A DNA stretch of 64,000 nucleotides from Sphingobacterium endophyticum. Its GTDB lineage: Bacteria; Bacteroidota; Bacteroidia; Sphingobacteriales; Sphingobacteriaceae. Each line of letters starts with the position of its first letter. Position 1 is the stretch's first letter. Made by a program: the position numbers and the translations under genes. Below are positions 27,096-35,915 of this stretch, one piece after another. The notes beneath the pieces were generated by a model that ran no database searches, was not told the DNA's origin, and was given only the letters and a program-made list of their open reading frames with translations. The stretch is from positions 17,224-81,223 of the forward strand of contig NZ_SMMI01000018.1 of NCBI RefSeq assembly GCF_009733535.1. Direction: 5' to 3'.

Positions 27096-28853
27096 ATGAA
27101 AAATTCTCGTAAAATCAATCATAAAATAACGGCTATAATTGTTTTTGTGCTACTATTATCAAGTTGCAGCAAAGTATTAAATGATGTTGAAGATTTGGAA
27201 AGGTATCCTGCAAAAGGAACTTTTGAAGATCCAATCACTGCTAATGCATTTTTATATAATTTATATTCAAGAACTCTTTCCGGATGGCCAGTAAACCAAG
27301 GGAATTATGCTGACGAATCTAAAGGAATCGTTGCAGAAGGTTGGATAACAACCGATAATTCAACAATGAAATTTTGGCCTTATCAATCCATTAGAAACAT
27401 TAACATCTTTCTGCAAGAAATGTCCAATAGTTCATTATCCAAAGATCAAAAAGATCCAATGATTGGTCAAGCCAAGTTTTTAAGAGCATTCTTATATTTT
27501 AAAATGGTTTATCATCACGGCGGTGTACCAATAATTGAAGTCCCTCAGGATATAAATGATGATTTAAAAGTAAAAAGAAATTCTACTGCTGAATGTTTTG
27601 ACTTCATTGAAAAGGATCTTAAAGAAGCAGAAACTGTTTTACCTAACAAATTTATTGGAGGAGATAGGGGAAAAATAGATAAAGCAATTGTAAAGGCTTT
27701 TTTAGGAAGAGTTTTGTTGTTCAAAGCATCCCCTCAGTTTAATCCTTCCAATCCCTACGGAAACTCTTTTTGGCAAAATGCATATACTGCAAATAAGGAT
27801 GCCATTACTTTTCTAGATCAAAATGGTTATGGGCTTCTAGAAGATTTCTCGAAATTATTTGAAACGAAAGGGCATAAGGAAAATATATTATCCGTAGTGT
27901 ATGTTAATCCAGCAAAAACCAATGGCCGTGGAGAAGATGCGGTGCGTCCTCTTTCTGAATCAAAAAATGCAACCGGAGGAGACGAACCTACATGGGGAAT
28001 GTCCCTTGCTTTTCCTATGAAGGATGGAAAAATGCCAGGCGATCCTAATTCAAAATACACATATAATCTTCAAACTTACTGGAAGGATAGAGATCCAAGA
28101 TTCGATGCAACATTAGTTTGGAATGCCAGTGTATATGAACTTAGTGGTATTAAGGGTAGACGACAATACACAATGGGTGGAATTGCTAAATCTATGGACG
28201 CTTTCGGCTTAACCCTTCAGGGCGAAAATTATAGCAGGACTGGATTATACACGAAAAAGGGAATTATGGAAGAGCTACCTTCCACTCAAGTTACATTAAA
28301 TGATGTAGATTGGCCAGAAATCCGGTATGCTGAAGTACTACTAAACTTGGCAGAAGCAGCAAATGAAACTGGTAAACCGGCCGAAGCGATAGCTGCAATC
28401 AAAGAAATTCGTAAAAGAGCTGGAATTGAAAACGGAATAGACAATATGTATGGCCTCAAATCAGGAATGAGTAGAGATGAAATTAGAACCGCTATATTAA
28501 ACGAAAAGTATGTTGAGTTTATGTTTGAAGGAAAAAGATTCTGGGATTTGAGAAGACATCGGCTACTAGGTAAATTAAATGGAATGCATAAATATGGAAT
28601 TATGGCAACTAAGGTAAATGGTAGATTACAAAATGAAATTACTACCGAAGACATTGGAAAAGCTAACCGATTTGAATTATTACCTGAAAATTTCACCTAC
28701 GAAGTAGTTGAATTAATTACAAACGGGCCTAAAGCAATGGTAATGCCTGATACTTATTATTTCTTTCCAATTCAACTCTCAAATATAAACCAAAATCCAA
28801 ACTTAGAACAGAATGTTGGATGGGGTGGAAAATTTGACCCTACATTAAAATAG
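27096..28853 (+). CDS. SusD/RagB family nutrient-binding outer membrane lipoprotein (pair 2)
   Basis: 585 residues, a little longer than usual. The lipoprotein signal ITAIIVFVLLLSSC gives the lipidated cysteine at about residue 24. Family features: QAKFLRAFLYFKMVYHHGGV (about 127-146), AFLGRVLLFKASPQFNP, IRYAEVLLNLAEAANETGKP, and ILNEKYVEFMFEGKRFWDLRRH (about 466-487, the E-x-x-x-E-x-x-R-F-W-D-L-R-R signature). It would form the lid over the SusC of pair 2. No degradative enzyme follows; a hairpin terminator lies downstream and then a minus-strand gene. Confidence 0.96.
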   Translation: MKNSRKINHKITAIIVFVLLLSSCSKVLNDVEDLERYPAKGTFEDPITANAFLYNLYSRTLSGWPVNQGNYADESKGIVAEGWITTDNSTMKFWPYQSIRNINIFLQEMSNSSLSKDQKDPMIGQAKFLRAFLYFKMVYHHGGVPIIEVPQDINDDLKVKRNSTAECFDFIEKDLKEAETVLPNKFIGGDRGKIDKAIVKAFLGRVLLFKASPQFNPSNPYGNSFWQNAYTANKDAITFLDQNGYGLLEDFSKLFETKGHKENILSVVYVNPAKTNGRGEDAVRPLSESKNATGGDEPTWGMSLAFPMKDGKMPGDPNSKYTYNLQTYWKDRDPRFDATLVWNASVYELSGIKGRRQYTMGGIAKSMDAFGLTLQGENYSRTGLYTKKGIMEELPSTQVTLNDVDWPEIRYAEVLLNLAEAANETGKPAEAIAAIKEIRKRAGIENGIDNMYGLKSGMSRDEIRTAILNEKYVEFMFEGKRFWDLRRHRLLGKLNGMHKYGIMATKVNGRLQNEITTEDIGKANRFELLPENFTYEVVELITNGPKAMVMPDTYYFFPIQLSNINQNPNLEQNVGWGGKFDPTLK

Positions 28854-28875
28854 ATTCTTCATCAAAATATAAAAG

Positions 28876-28904
28876 GCCTCAAAAATATTCTTGAGGCTTT
28901 TTAT
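28876..28904 (+). terminator. intrinsic terminator after SusD pair 2
   Basis: GCCTCAA (28876-28882 region) pairs with TTGAGGC (28891-28897) around an AT loop, followed by TTTTTATATTT. The A-rich run before the stem also makes it usable by the convergent hydroxylase gene. Confidence 0.8.
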
Positions 28905-28972
28905 ATTTCATAACTTCATTTCTCTATTTCTTAAAATAATTGCAGGAAATTATTTAGTGAATAATTGAAATA

Positions 28973-29788
28973 TTAACCCTTATCACTTTTTACTCTTTTA
29001 ATATTAATGAATGGACTTTTCATTAAATATAAAAATCCCTGTTTCTTTTCGTCATCAAATTCCTCCAGGCCATATTTCATATCTTTTACAGGTATACTTT
29101 TGAATGTTCCAAAAATTCGATCCCAAACAATGAAAATATCAGCGAAATTACTGTCAGTGTAGAATTGATTTTGTTGATGATGAACTCGGTGTTGATCCGG
29201 GGTAACGAAAATAAGTCCTAATGTTTTATTCAACCAAGTAGGGTAGTGGAGGTTTGCATGTTCTAAGAATAGGAATATATTGAGAATAAAATAATACAAA
29301 GCCATTGAGAGAACATCAGTCCCAAAAATTCCAGCACATAGAATATTTCCAACTTGATAAACTAAAATCATCTCTAATGGGTGAAATCTGAAAGTACTAG
29401 ATGAATCCATCGTTGTATCGCTATGGTGAACCCGATGTAAACGCCACATGATTGGAACTTTATGGGCCGCAATATGGATCCAATAAGTCGTAAAATCATA
29501 TAACATAACACTGATTAGGAGCTTAATCCAAAATGGTAATTCTACAAGAAATAGGAGTCCAATCTTTCTTTCATTCAACCATTCAATGCAATAAACTTGA
29601 ATGACCACGATAAATAGGTTGAGAAGTGTTAATGTGATCTGAAACAAAATGTTTTGTAACAAATGAGAGCCTCTTTTCTTAAATGAAAAAGGATTGGATA
29701 CAATCTGCTCCATAGTAAAGAAAAGGACTAATAACCCGATTATGATATAATTCGAGTTAATGTTTAGAATTTTATTCAGCAATTCCAT
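28973..29788 (-). CDS. sterol desaturase / fatty acid hydroxylase superfamily membrane protein
   Basis: 271 residues, four or so membrane helices. The di-iron histidine motifs are intact: HIAAHK (about 106-111), HRVHHSDT (about 118-125) and HRVHHQQN (about 199-206), the H-x3-4-H, H-x2-H-H, H-x2-H-H pattern of the superfamily. The C-terminal tail (IFIVWDRIFGTFKSIPV, MKYGLEEF) is also typical. The enzyme would use di-iron and oxygen to hydroxylate or desaturate a lipid in the inner membrane; in Bacteroidota, relatives act on carotenoids, sphingolipids or sterol-like lipids. The substrate cannot be given from this context. Confidence 0.93.
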   Translation of the reverse strand: MELLNKILNINSNYIIIGLLVLFFTMEQIVSNPFSFKKRGSHLLQNILFQITLTLLNLFIVVIQVYCIEWLNERKIGLLFLVELPFWIKLLISVMLYDFTTYWIHIAAHKVPIMWRLHRVHHSDTTMDSSSTFRFHPLEMILVYQVGNILCAGIFGTDVLSMALYYFILNIFLFLEHANLHYPTWLNKTLGLIFVTPDQHRVHHQQNQFYTDSNFADIFIVWDRIFGTFKSIPVKDMKYGLEEFDDEKKQGFLYLMKSPFINIKRVKSDKG

Positions 29789-30043
29789 ATATATAGTTTT
29801 TAGGGTTTCATTAATTAAACCTGGTTATGCTAATCAGAAATTGGCTAATGACAATAGGGATATGTTTATAATTGGGTAATAAAGGTTGTTTATTACCAAA
29901 GGACCAGCTTGAATTTCATATTAAAATCTGAAGGTGCTGCTTAATTTAGTGGATAGGCAAATAAAAATTGAAAGAAATATTTCTTTACAATGGATGTCAA
30001 TTTTTTATAACGAACATATTAATTTACAAAGAAAACGCAAATT

Positions 30044-30290
30044 TTATCGTTTAAAAATTATAAAATCTGAAATAATAGGTTCCAACCCTGAATTTCTGAA
30101 TTCAGTTGCAATTTGACCGCGATGATAAGTTGAATTATTGTGTATATGAAAAAGTAAGTCTCGAACATTGTTCTTATAGAGTTCCCCCGTCGACTTCTTT
30201 TAATGTATTTCTTCATCTAACTGATTCCTTTCTAAAAGCTCCAAACTGGTCTGATAATTATTTTGATCAATATCTTTTAAATCAGATAGC
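30044..30290 (-). pseudogene. remnant of a DinB family gene (C-terminal part, frameshifted)
   Basis: On the minus strand, the reading frame ending at 30044-30046 encodes NNVRDLLFHIHNNSTYHRGQ followed by IATEFRNSGLEPIISDFIIF, the unmistakable DinB C-terminus with the metal-site H-x3-H-x-x-Q pattern. Upstream, the frame is broken by a TGA, and the preceding part (NNYQTSLELLERNQLDEEIH) continues in another frame, so there is at least one frameshift. The N-terminal half of the gene is missing. At about 30265-30312 it meets the remnant of a gene on the other strand. An intact, different DinB-like gene lies at 32764. Confidence 0.75.
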
Positions 30291-30566
30291 TTGCGGATTT
30301 CCCAAAATGCTTTTCCTATTACTGGATTCTCTAAAGTTTATGATTCTGAGTATAACCCTGCTTCTAAATTTGCAGCAATAATGACCTGTTCAAATGCAGA
30401 TGATGGTTGTCCTTATATCCCAGGTGCTGAACAACAAATTCCTGTAACCTATTTACACCCTAAAATAGCAGATCATACTACGGATGAAGAAAGTGTTTTT
30501 CAGAATCGTAGTGTTGAAATAGCTAGAGAAATGTTTTATGTCTTTTCTCAAACTGACCTAAAATAA
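30267..30566 (+). pseudogene. remnant of an ArsC-like protein-tyrosine-phosphatase gene (C-terminal part)
   Basis: The frame ending at 30566 encodes FPITGFSKVYDSEYNPASKF and then AAIMTCSNADDGCPYIPGAE, IPVTYLHPKIADHT and REMFYVFSQT. This is the C-terminal half of the arsenate-reductase-like protein-tyrosine-phosphatase family found in Bacteroidota, with the T-C-S-x-A-D-x-x-C-P motif. The N-terminal phosphate-binding loop (a C-x5-R type motif) is absent, and an in-frame stop lies at 30264-30266 with no suitable start codon. So the gene was cut at its 5' side at the point where the DinB remnant begins. Confidence 0.7.
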
Positions 30567-30733
30567 TTCTGAGGTCCTTCAACATTACTAATTTAATAAT
30601 CAATTCGCTACAAAATTTTTTTTATTTCCATTCTTAACTATCTTTTGCAATACATCTAGAAAATAATTAGAGAAGTCTTCTTACTTTAGAATCACTAACT
30701 ACAGATTCATTCTAATTATTAATCTATTACCCC

Positions 30734-31012
30734 ATGAAAGTTCCAGAAACGCATGGTACATACGGCGCATCTTTATTTGATATTAGGTGGCAACAAAAAC
30801 GTAAGTCAATCCTCGCAAGGGATTTGAATAAGTGCGTTATTTGTCAAGAAGCTAAAGATTTACAGGTTCACCATCGTCAGTATCATTTTATTAACCGCCT
30901 CAATCGATTCAAAGAACCCTGGGATTACCCAAATGAATTGCTGATTACACTTTGTTCTGTTTGCCATAAACGTGGACATCGTAAATATAAAATACCAACC
31001 AAATACATTTAA
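30734..31012 (+). CDS. small HNH endonuclease-like / zinc-binding protein
   Basis: 92 residues. The HNH-type core is compact: KCVICQ (about 35-40), LQVHHRQYHF (about 46-55), then LITLCSVCHKRGHRKY (about 74-89). Four cysteines in two C-x-x-C pairs would bind a structural zinc, and the His-His of LQVHH plus a later Asn/His would form the beta-beta-alpha metal site. This short HNH form is common in Bacteroidota, and its activity as a nuclease is unproven. Its stop is 4 bases before the next gene, so it heads a three-gene unit. Confidence 0.85.
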   Translation: MKVPETHGTYGASLFDIRWQQKRKSILARDLNKCVICQEAKDLQVHHRQYHFINRLNRFKEPWDYPNELLITLCSVCHKRGHRKYKIPTKYI

Positions 31013-31016
31013 TCTA

Positions 31017-31571
31017 ATGAGTCTATTTAATTTTTTTAAGAAAAAGCAGAATGGAAGCTCTCCAGAAGAGGCTTTGTTAAATGGTCATCTACCACCTATC
31101 CCCGAAGATATCTTTGTTGAAAAAGATACAGTGCAGGATTGGACAGCGCCTGTGAATTCTTTCACCGGAATTAATGCTATTTATGCTTATTTGCAGTCCG
31201 ATTTCGAATCTAAGGGATTTAATGATGCTTTGACCAGTCCTGATGAAAAATATAAAGAAGATAACCTACGATTGATCAAATTTGACCTCGAAATCATTAT
31301 TTCTAAAGTCAAAACTTATCATGATTCATTCCTCAAAGAATTGGAATTCCATATCAATTCACGGAAAAGATCTGGTTTAATTGACTTAGTCGAGGAATTA
31401 CTCTCAAAAAAAGAGGATTTGGAAAACCATATTCGTAAGGTTACCGATATAGAAGAGTCTTTAAAAACTGATTCGGGCCTGTTCGAGCGTGCTATTTTAG
31501 CATATAAAAGAGGTTTTACAAAAGGTTTAGCCTCCATTACACAACGTACCTTACTTGCTAAAGAGTTTTGA
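31017..31571 (+). CDS. hypothetical cytoplasmic helical/coiled-coil protein
   Basis: 184 residues from the ATG at 31017 (an in-frame ATG at 30972 would sit inside the HNH gene and add 15 residues). The start MSLFNFFKKKQNG is hydrophobic/basic. The centre (about 65-160) is strongly helical and charged, e.g. NLRLIKFDLEIIISKVKTYH and VEELLSKKEDLENHIRKVTD, likely a coiled coil. No signal peptide, membrane segment or known catalytic motif. Sandwiched between the HNH gene (4-base gap) and the DUF4407 gene (1-base gap), so the three are one operon. I do not recognise the family. Confidence 0.75.
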   Translation: MSLFNFFKKKQNGSSPEEALLNGHLPPIPEDIFVEKDTVQDWTAPVNSFTGINAIYAYLQSDFESKGFNDALTSPDEKYKEDNLRLIKFDLEIIISKVKTYHDSFLKELEFHINSRKRSGLIDLVEELLSKKEDLENHIRKVTDIEESLKTDSGLFERAILAYKRGFTKGLASITQRTLLAKEF

Positions 31572-31572
31572 T

Positions 31573-32526
31573 ATGAAGAAGAACTTATGGCTAAGGTTTG
31601 GTTGTTTCCTGACCGGCTACAATTACTATCTCGTTCAGCATTCCAGTGAGCTTAGCTCAAAGGCTGTCAAAAAATTTACTTCTGCAATTTTATTGATTGT
31701 ATTGGTATGGATGTTTATTGCTTATTCTTTTGCAACTAGCTATCTCCATGTTGGTTTCTGGGGAGGAATATTGGCCTCAATTATCGCTGCTTTTGTGGTT
31801 ATACAGATCGAACGTATTATTATTTTATCGACTAAAGTTAATAAATGGTCTGTTGGATTTCGAATTGCATTAGCTATCGTGATGGCAATTCTAGGATCTT
31901 TTATTCTTGATCAGATTATTTTCAAGGATGATATCGAACTCAAGAAAACTCAGATAATGGAGGAACGAGTGAAAGTTGCGATTAAAAATTCTGAAAACGA
32001 TATCAACGATCAGGTGAAAAGCATAGACAACAGCATTGAACAGCTAGAAACGCGCTCTCAAAAATTGTCCGATGAGCTTCAAAAGAATCCCGTTATCGTA
32101 ACATCTTATACCAATACATCAGTTACTCGGGATAATCAAGGCAATAGAATCAACAGTACCAATTCAACTAATAAAATGGTCAATGAGAATCCTAAAAAAC
32201 GAGAACTAGAACAGATTAATGATCAGATCAACATTCTCAATTCTCAGAAATTTAAAACAATAGGTTCATTAGATTCTATTAAAGCAAATAAAGAAAAAGA
32301 TCTACGAAAATCATCTGGATTTATCGATGAGTTGAATATTCTGCATGATGTCATTACCAGTTCAAATATTGGCTTTACAGTGTATCTGCTTTTCTTTCTC
32401 TTTTTCCTCTCTATTGAATTATTCGTAGTGACTATTAAGCTATTTGACAAAGCCTCAGATTATGATAAATTGATAAACCATCAAACTGAAGTCAGAATGA
32501 AGATGCTTGAAAGATTAAATGGGTAG
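31573..32526 (+). CDS. DUF4407 membrane protein
   Basis: 317 residues from the ATG at 31573 (an ATG 18 bases earlier overlaps the previous stop). It fits DUF4407: LWLRFGCFLTGYNYYLVQ at the start, helices at about 38-56 (ILLIVLVWMFIAYSFATSY), 62-80 and 99-115 (FRIALAIVMAILGSFIL), a long charged coiled coil from about 122 to 255 (e.g. IDNSIEQLETRSQKLSDELQ), and a final helix (GFTVYLLFFLFFLSIELFVV). The coiled coil probably lies on one face of the membrane and joins helices 3 and 4. The function of the family is unknown. Last gene of the HNH unit. Confidence 0.88.
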   Translation: MKKNLWLRFGCFLTGYNYYLVQHSSELSSKAVKKFTSAILLIVLVWMFIAYSFATSYLHVGFWGGILASIIAAFVVIQIERIIILSTKVNKWSVGFRIALAIVMAILGSFILDQIIFKDDIELKKTQIMEERVKVAIKNSENDINDQVKSIDNSIEQLETRSQKLSDELQKNPVIVTSYTNTSVTRDNQGNRINSTNSTNKMVNENPKKRELEQINDQINILNSQKFKTIGSLDSIKANKEKDLRKSSGFIDELNILHDVITSSNIGFTVYLLFFLFFLSIELFVVTIKLFDKASDYDKLINHQTEVRMKMLERLNG

Positions 32527-32763
32527 GAGTGGGATTTTTTAATTCCTCATCAGTTAATTGAGAGAATGTGGTAGAGTTCATATTGGTCAATTTCATAATT
32601 TAGTTTAATTAAATTATGAAATTGAGCAAATATTTTATGAAATTTTATTTTCGATCAACTAGTTCTTCTAAGGTTTAATAACTAATCTGAAAGAAATTCA
32701 AAGGTAATATCTTTAAGCTCAAAATTAACTATGTAATTGACAATCTATTATTTATCATACATA

Positions 32764-33324
32764 TCAATAATTTAAAATATTTTTTATCTGTTGAATATGT
32801 CTTATGTTATGATAAATTACAATCTTAAAAACATCGCCGAGTTTAAGTTTTATCCATTTGCTGATCGAAATACTTGTTTTAGTCTTTTCCAGGTCTTTGG
32901 ATCTAGCAATTTTAAGTAAATCAAGCATTTTGCTCTGTTGTTCTAGAAATTCCTTAATCACATCCCTAGTTAAATTTGAATGAATAGGATCCATAGATTT
33001 GAAGGTCTTCATTTTATTGAGCTTTTGTTTGGGAAGCATGCTCTTCGCAAAATAATTGCCTAAAAAACCACTATGAAAAAACTCCGATGATTTTTCAAAA
33101 TTTTGATTCATTTTTTTATGAATTTCATCCAAATAAAAGTCACCGTATAGATTTAAATGCTTTAAACACTCTAAAACACTCCAAGTATCTTTATTAATTC
33201 TTCGATTTAATTCTTCGTTTGTTAAAATTTCTAAATTTTCTACATAAATAATAATTTCTTCAGTTTCTGATTTCAAATTATTAAGAAGGAGTTCGGATTT
33301 AATTCGCATGTTTTTTTTATGCAA
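32764..33324 (-). CDS. DinB family protein (DinB_2-like)
   Basis: 186 residues; an in-frame ATG six codons in (KNMRIKSELLL) may be the true start. A four-helix DinB-like fold is suggested by SETEEIIIYVENLEILTNEE, DTWSVLECLKHLNLYGDFYL (first metal-ligand His in W-S-x-x-E-x-L-x-H-L), and VIYHNIRHIQQIKNIL at the C-terminus with the paired histidines H-N-I-R-H. Such proteins often act as thiol-dependent transferases using mycothiol, bacillithiol or another thiol, but most are uncharacterised. First gene after a 237-base gap; the Crp gene is 37 bases upstream on the same strand. Confidence 0.82.
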   Translation of the reverse strand: MHKKNMRIKSELLLNNLKSETEEIIIYVENLEILTNEELNRRINKDTWSVLECLKHLNLYGDFYLDEIHKKMNQNFEKSSEFFHSGFLGNYFAKSMLPKQKLNKMKTFKSMDPIHSNLTRDVIKEFLEQQSKMLDLLKIARSKDLEKTKTSISISKWIKLKLGDVFKIVIYHNIRHIQQIKNILNY

Positions 33325-33361
33325 TATTCAAATAAAATATCTGAGAAAGCCTTGATTGAAA

Positions 33362-33877
33362 TCAATACTTTTTAAGTCTAGACAATGTCTCAGGAGTCAT
33401 CCTTAAGTAGTTCGCAATATATTTATGTGGAATAATTTGAAATAATTTTGGATTTCTATGTAAAACTCGTTGATATCGTTCTTTTGGAGAAATTAAAAGT
33501 AAATCCTTCTCCCTTTCTATTTGCTGTAGAACCAAGTCTTCCAATATTCTTATATATAATTCTGTATTTACTTTTGAGCTGTAAATGAAATTAAAAAAAT
33601 CTCTTTTATCGGCGAACCAAACCTCAGATTTCTTAATAGCTTGAATCATAAAATCTGAACGTTTATCATTGATAAAGGAATCTAAAGCGACAATTAAATC
33701 TCCAGCATACCCAAACCTAACAATTTGTTCTTCGTCTTCTTGGTAAATTGATATTTTTAAACTCCCAGTTTTTATTAAATAAATTCTGGTATCAATTGTA
33801 TCATGCTGTTTTAGAAAATCATTTCTCTTAACAATAATTTTCTGATTAAATATGTGGATTAATGCGTTGAGATACAA
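33362..33877 (-). CDS. Crp/Fnr family transcriptional regulator
   Basis: 171 residues. The N-terminal cyclic-nucleotide-binding fold is visible (HDTIDTRIYLIKTGSLKISI, then EDEEQIVRFGYAGDLIVALD and FINDKRSDFMIQAIKKSEVW). The C-terminus is a short helix-turn-helix region, KERYQRVLHRNPKLFQIIPH then IANYLRMTPETLSRLKKY, where T-P-E-T-L-S-R is the recognition helix of this Bacteroidota subgroup. The protein is a little shorter at the N-terminus than its relatives. The effector is unknown; these proteins often lack cAMP-contact residues. A methyltransferase gene lies 19 bases upstream on the same strand. Confidence 0.9.
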   Translation of the reverse strand: MYLNALIHIFNQKIIVKRNDFLKQHDTIDTRIYLIKTGSLKISIYQEDEEQIVRFGYAGDLIVALDSFINDKRSDFMIQAIKKSEVWFADKRDFFNFIYSSKVNTELYIRILEDLVLQQIEREKDLLLISPKERYQRVLHRNPKLFQIIPHKYIANYLRMTPETLSRLKKY

Positions 33878-33895
33878 TGTTATATAAGTTAGTTT

Positions 33896-34534
33896 TTACG
33901 ATTGTTCCTTCCTTGCAATTATAATCTTATGATTTTGACGCTCTTGACCCGAATCGCCATATCCCACGGTTAATTCATCAAGGAATTCAATGCGCTTTGA
34001 TTTTAATAAATCTATTATTTTATCCGACTGATAGAAGTAGAAAAAGACTCTATCGCCACTTGAGGAAACTTGATAACTCGAATTTTCATAATTTCCCTCT
34101 ACAAAACTTAAATATAAAATACCCTGATCATTCAGTTTATTCGCAATGTTATCAATGAAAGCTTCAAGTTCTTTTAAAGACAAATAAGGAATCAAAAAGC
34201 CTGCAATAATACCATCAAATATCCCCGAGACTTGTTCGATTTTCTTCGCATCCATCACCTCAAACATCAAAGTTGGATTGTTCTTCTTGGACAATTCAAT
34301 CATATTAGGAGAATAATCAACTCCCAATAATTCCATTTCAGGTAACTTTGTCAATAAATACTTGCTTATGTTTCCAGGTCCACATCCTATTTCTAAAATC
34401 TTCGGCCTTTGATTTATTAATAAACTAAAAAACTGATCATAGCTTTTATTATAAATTTTAAGATCCATGAATTTTTCTTGATACTTTAAATAAACTTTAT
34501 TCCAAGTCTTGAAGGTTTCTTGATGTTTGTCCAT
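33896..34534 (-). CDS. class I SAM-dependent methyltransferase
   Basis: 212 residues. Motif I is PKILEIGCGPGNISKYLLTK (about 44-63), followed by MELLGVDYSPNMIELSKKNN (acidic residue of motif II at about 72), MFEVMDAKKIEQVSGIFDGI, and GFLIPYLSLKELEAFIDNIA. The fold is of the Methyltransf_11/25 type that acts on small molecules or lipids; the substrate is unknown. Transcribed with the downstream Crp-family gene (19-base gap). Confidence 0.92.
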   Translation of the reverse strand: MDKHQETFKTWNKVYLKYQEKFMDLKIYNKSYDQFFSLLINQRPKILEIGCGPGNISKYLLTKLPEMELLGVDYSPNMIELSKKNNPTLMFEVMDAKKIEQVSGIFDGIIAGFLIPYLSLKELEAFIDNIANKLNDQGILYLSFVEGNYENSSYQVSSSGDRVFFYFYQSDKIIDLLKSKRIEFLDELTVGYGDSGQERQNHKIIIARKEQS

Positions 34535-34613
34535 GACCTTTATGCCTTATAAATCCAATTATTCATTCATACTTGAAAAATAAGACAAAAATCTTAATTA
34601 TATTTATTTCAAC

Positions 34614-35624
34614 CTACATTTTAAGTCGATAGGTAATTCCAAACATAAACATGGATTCAGGGACAAACTGTTTTTTATTAAGTTGAAATAATGATAGCCT
34701 GTAATTTACGTTAGCACTTAGATCATTCGTTAATTCATAAGATAGTGGAATCCATATTCCCAGTTGATGTCTATAATCTACATATTTTTCGAGTGTACCA
34801 GGTAATATACTTGTTCTCATAACATTTTCCAATTCAAGATTAGGTTTTCGTGTGGTTGCATACACTCGATCCACATTTACATTCTGGTCAGGATGAAAGA
34901 TTGAATATTCCAACTCATTAAAATTATAGGATAAACCATATCCCAACCTGAATTTTTGTATCCTATAGTTATTACTCAGGGATAGCTGATGGGAAAATTC
35001 TCGAGCATGTTTATCCTCGTAAATAATCAAGGGTGGGGGGAGAGGTAAATTTTTCAATAGATAAGTATGGCCTGAAAAATTTAAGTATCGATTCGGACGA
35101 TAATAATAGTTTAATCCCATGCCCAAACCATAAAATCCCGCAACTGTACTTTTTATTCCAGAATGATCTTTTCGATTATATAGATTCACAATGGGAATTT
35201 CAAATTGTAATTCCCAAGAATGCTTTGAAATTTTAGGTTCATAGGAATAATAACCCTTTTTTGTTTCAGTTGAATCTAAATAGATATTTCCGGGGTAAGT
35301 AAATCGCTTGGGATGTAGTAAATCAACTAATATTCCGGCTCCATAGCCAATTGCCAAATTACTCCAAAATGCAAAGGATAGTTTTTTCTTGACAATATAT
35401 TGCTGTGCTAAACTATCTTGAAATACACTGAATTGTATGCTGTCCATTTTACGCAATACATGAATAGTTGCTTTCTTATTTTGAATATTGACACTGCCTT
35501 CATTGTAATAGACAGTTCCTCCATGTTGAGTATGAATATTGATTTTTTTATACGGTGAATTAAAAATAGCAGCACAGGAAGTCAGTAACAATACCGAGGA
35601 TAGCATTAGAAAATACCTAATCAT
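34614..35624 (-). CDS. outer-membrane-associated lipoprotein of unknown function
   Basis: 336 residues. A lipoprotein signal (MIRYFLMLSSVLLLTSC) gives a lipidated Cys17. A PEGA-like strand region follows (about 25-60), then a short hydrophobic stretch (SFAFWSNLAIGYGAGILVDL, about 83-102). From about 130 there are alternating strands rich in Tyr and Asn (GFYGLGMGLNYYYRPNRYLN, FRLGYGLSYNFNELEYSIF, LSANVNYRLSLFQLN) ending in MFMFGITYRLKM, which is the pattern of a small outer membrane beta-barrel with a C-terminal aromatic strand. I do not know a named function. Confidence 0.75.
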   Translation of the reverse strand: MIRYFLMLSSVLLLTSCAAIFNSPYKKINIHTQHGGTVYYNEGSVNIQNKKATIHVLRKMDSIQFSVFQDSLAQQYIVKKKLSFAFWSNLAIGYGAGILVDLLHPKRFTYPGNIYLDSTETKKGYYSYEPKISKHSWELQFEIPIVNLYNRKDHSGIKSTVAGFYGLGMGLNYYYRPNRYLNFSGHTYLLKNLPLPPPLIIYEDKHAREFSHQLSLSNNYRIQKFRLGYGLSYNFNELEYSIFHPDQNVNVDRVYATTRKPNLELENVMRTSILPGTLEKYVDYRHQLGIWIPLSYELTNDLSANVNYRLSLFQLNKKQFVPESMFMFGITYRLKM

Positions 35625-35915
35625 ATAAATAAAATGGTTTGGAAAGAATCACTTATTAATATTCAATAAAATTTCTCTAAAGTATAAAAATTATTGTTAA
35701 TTAATTATGATAGTTATGTTAGAATTCTTGTATTATAAACTATTTAACATAAGTATAATTACAACTTCAGTAATTATGGTATATATATCAGTAATTGGGA
35801 TAATCATATTTTTAGTTTTAAACCTGAACTTTGTTTAAGTTGTTATTCATAGATCAGGAATGTTAAATTTCTTTAAAGCCTGACTAACAGTATTCAATTA
35901 AAAAATATAAGCAGC

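Noticed and set aside
30106..30566. Two overlapping plus-strand frames taken as complete small proteins
   Set aside because: The first covers the antisense of a DinB remnant, and the second begins in the middle of a truncated phosphatase; they are treated as pseudogene remnants.
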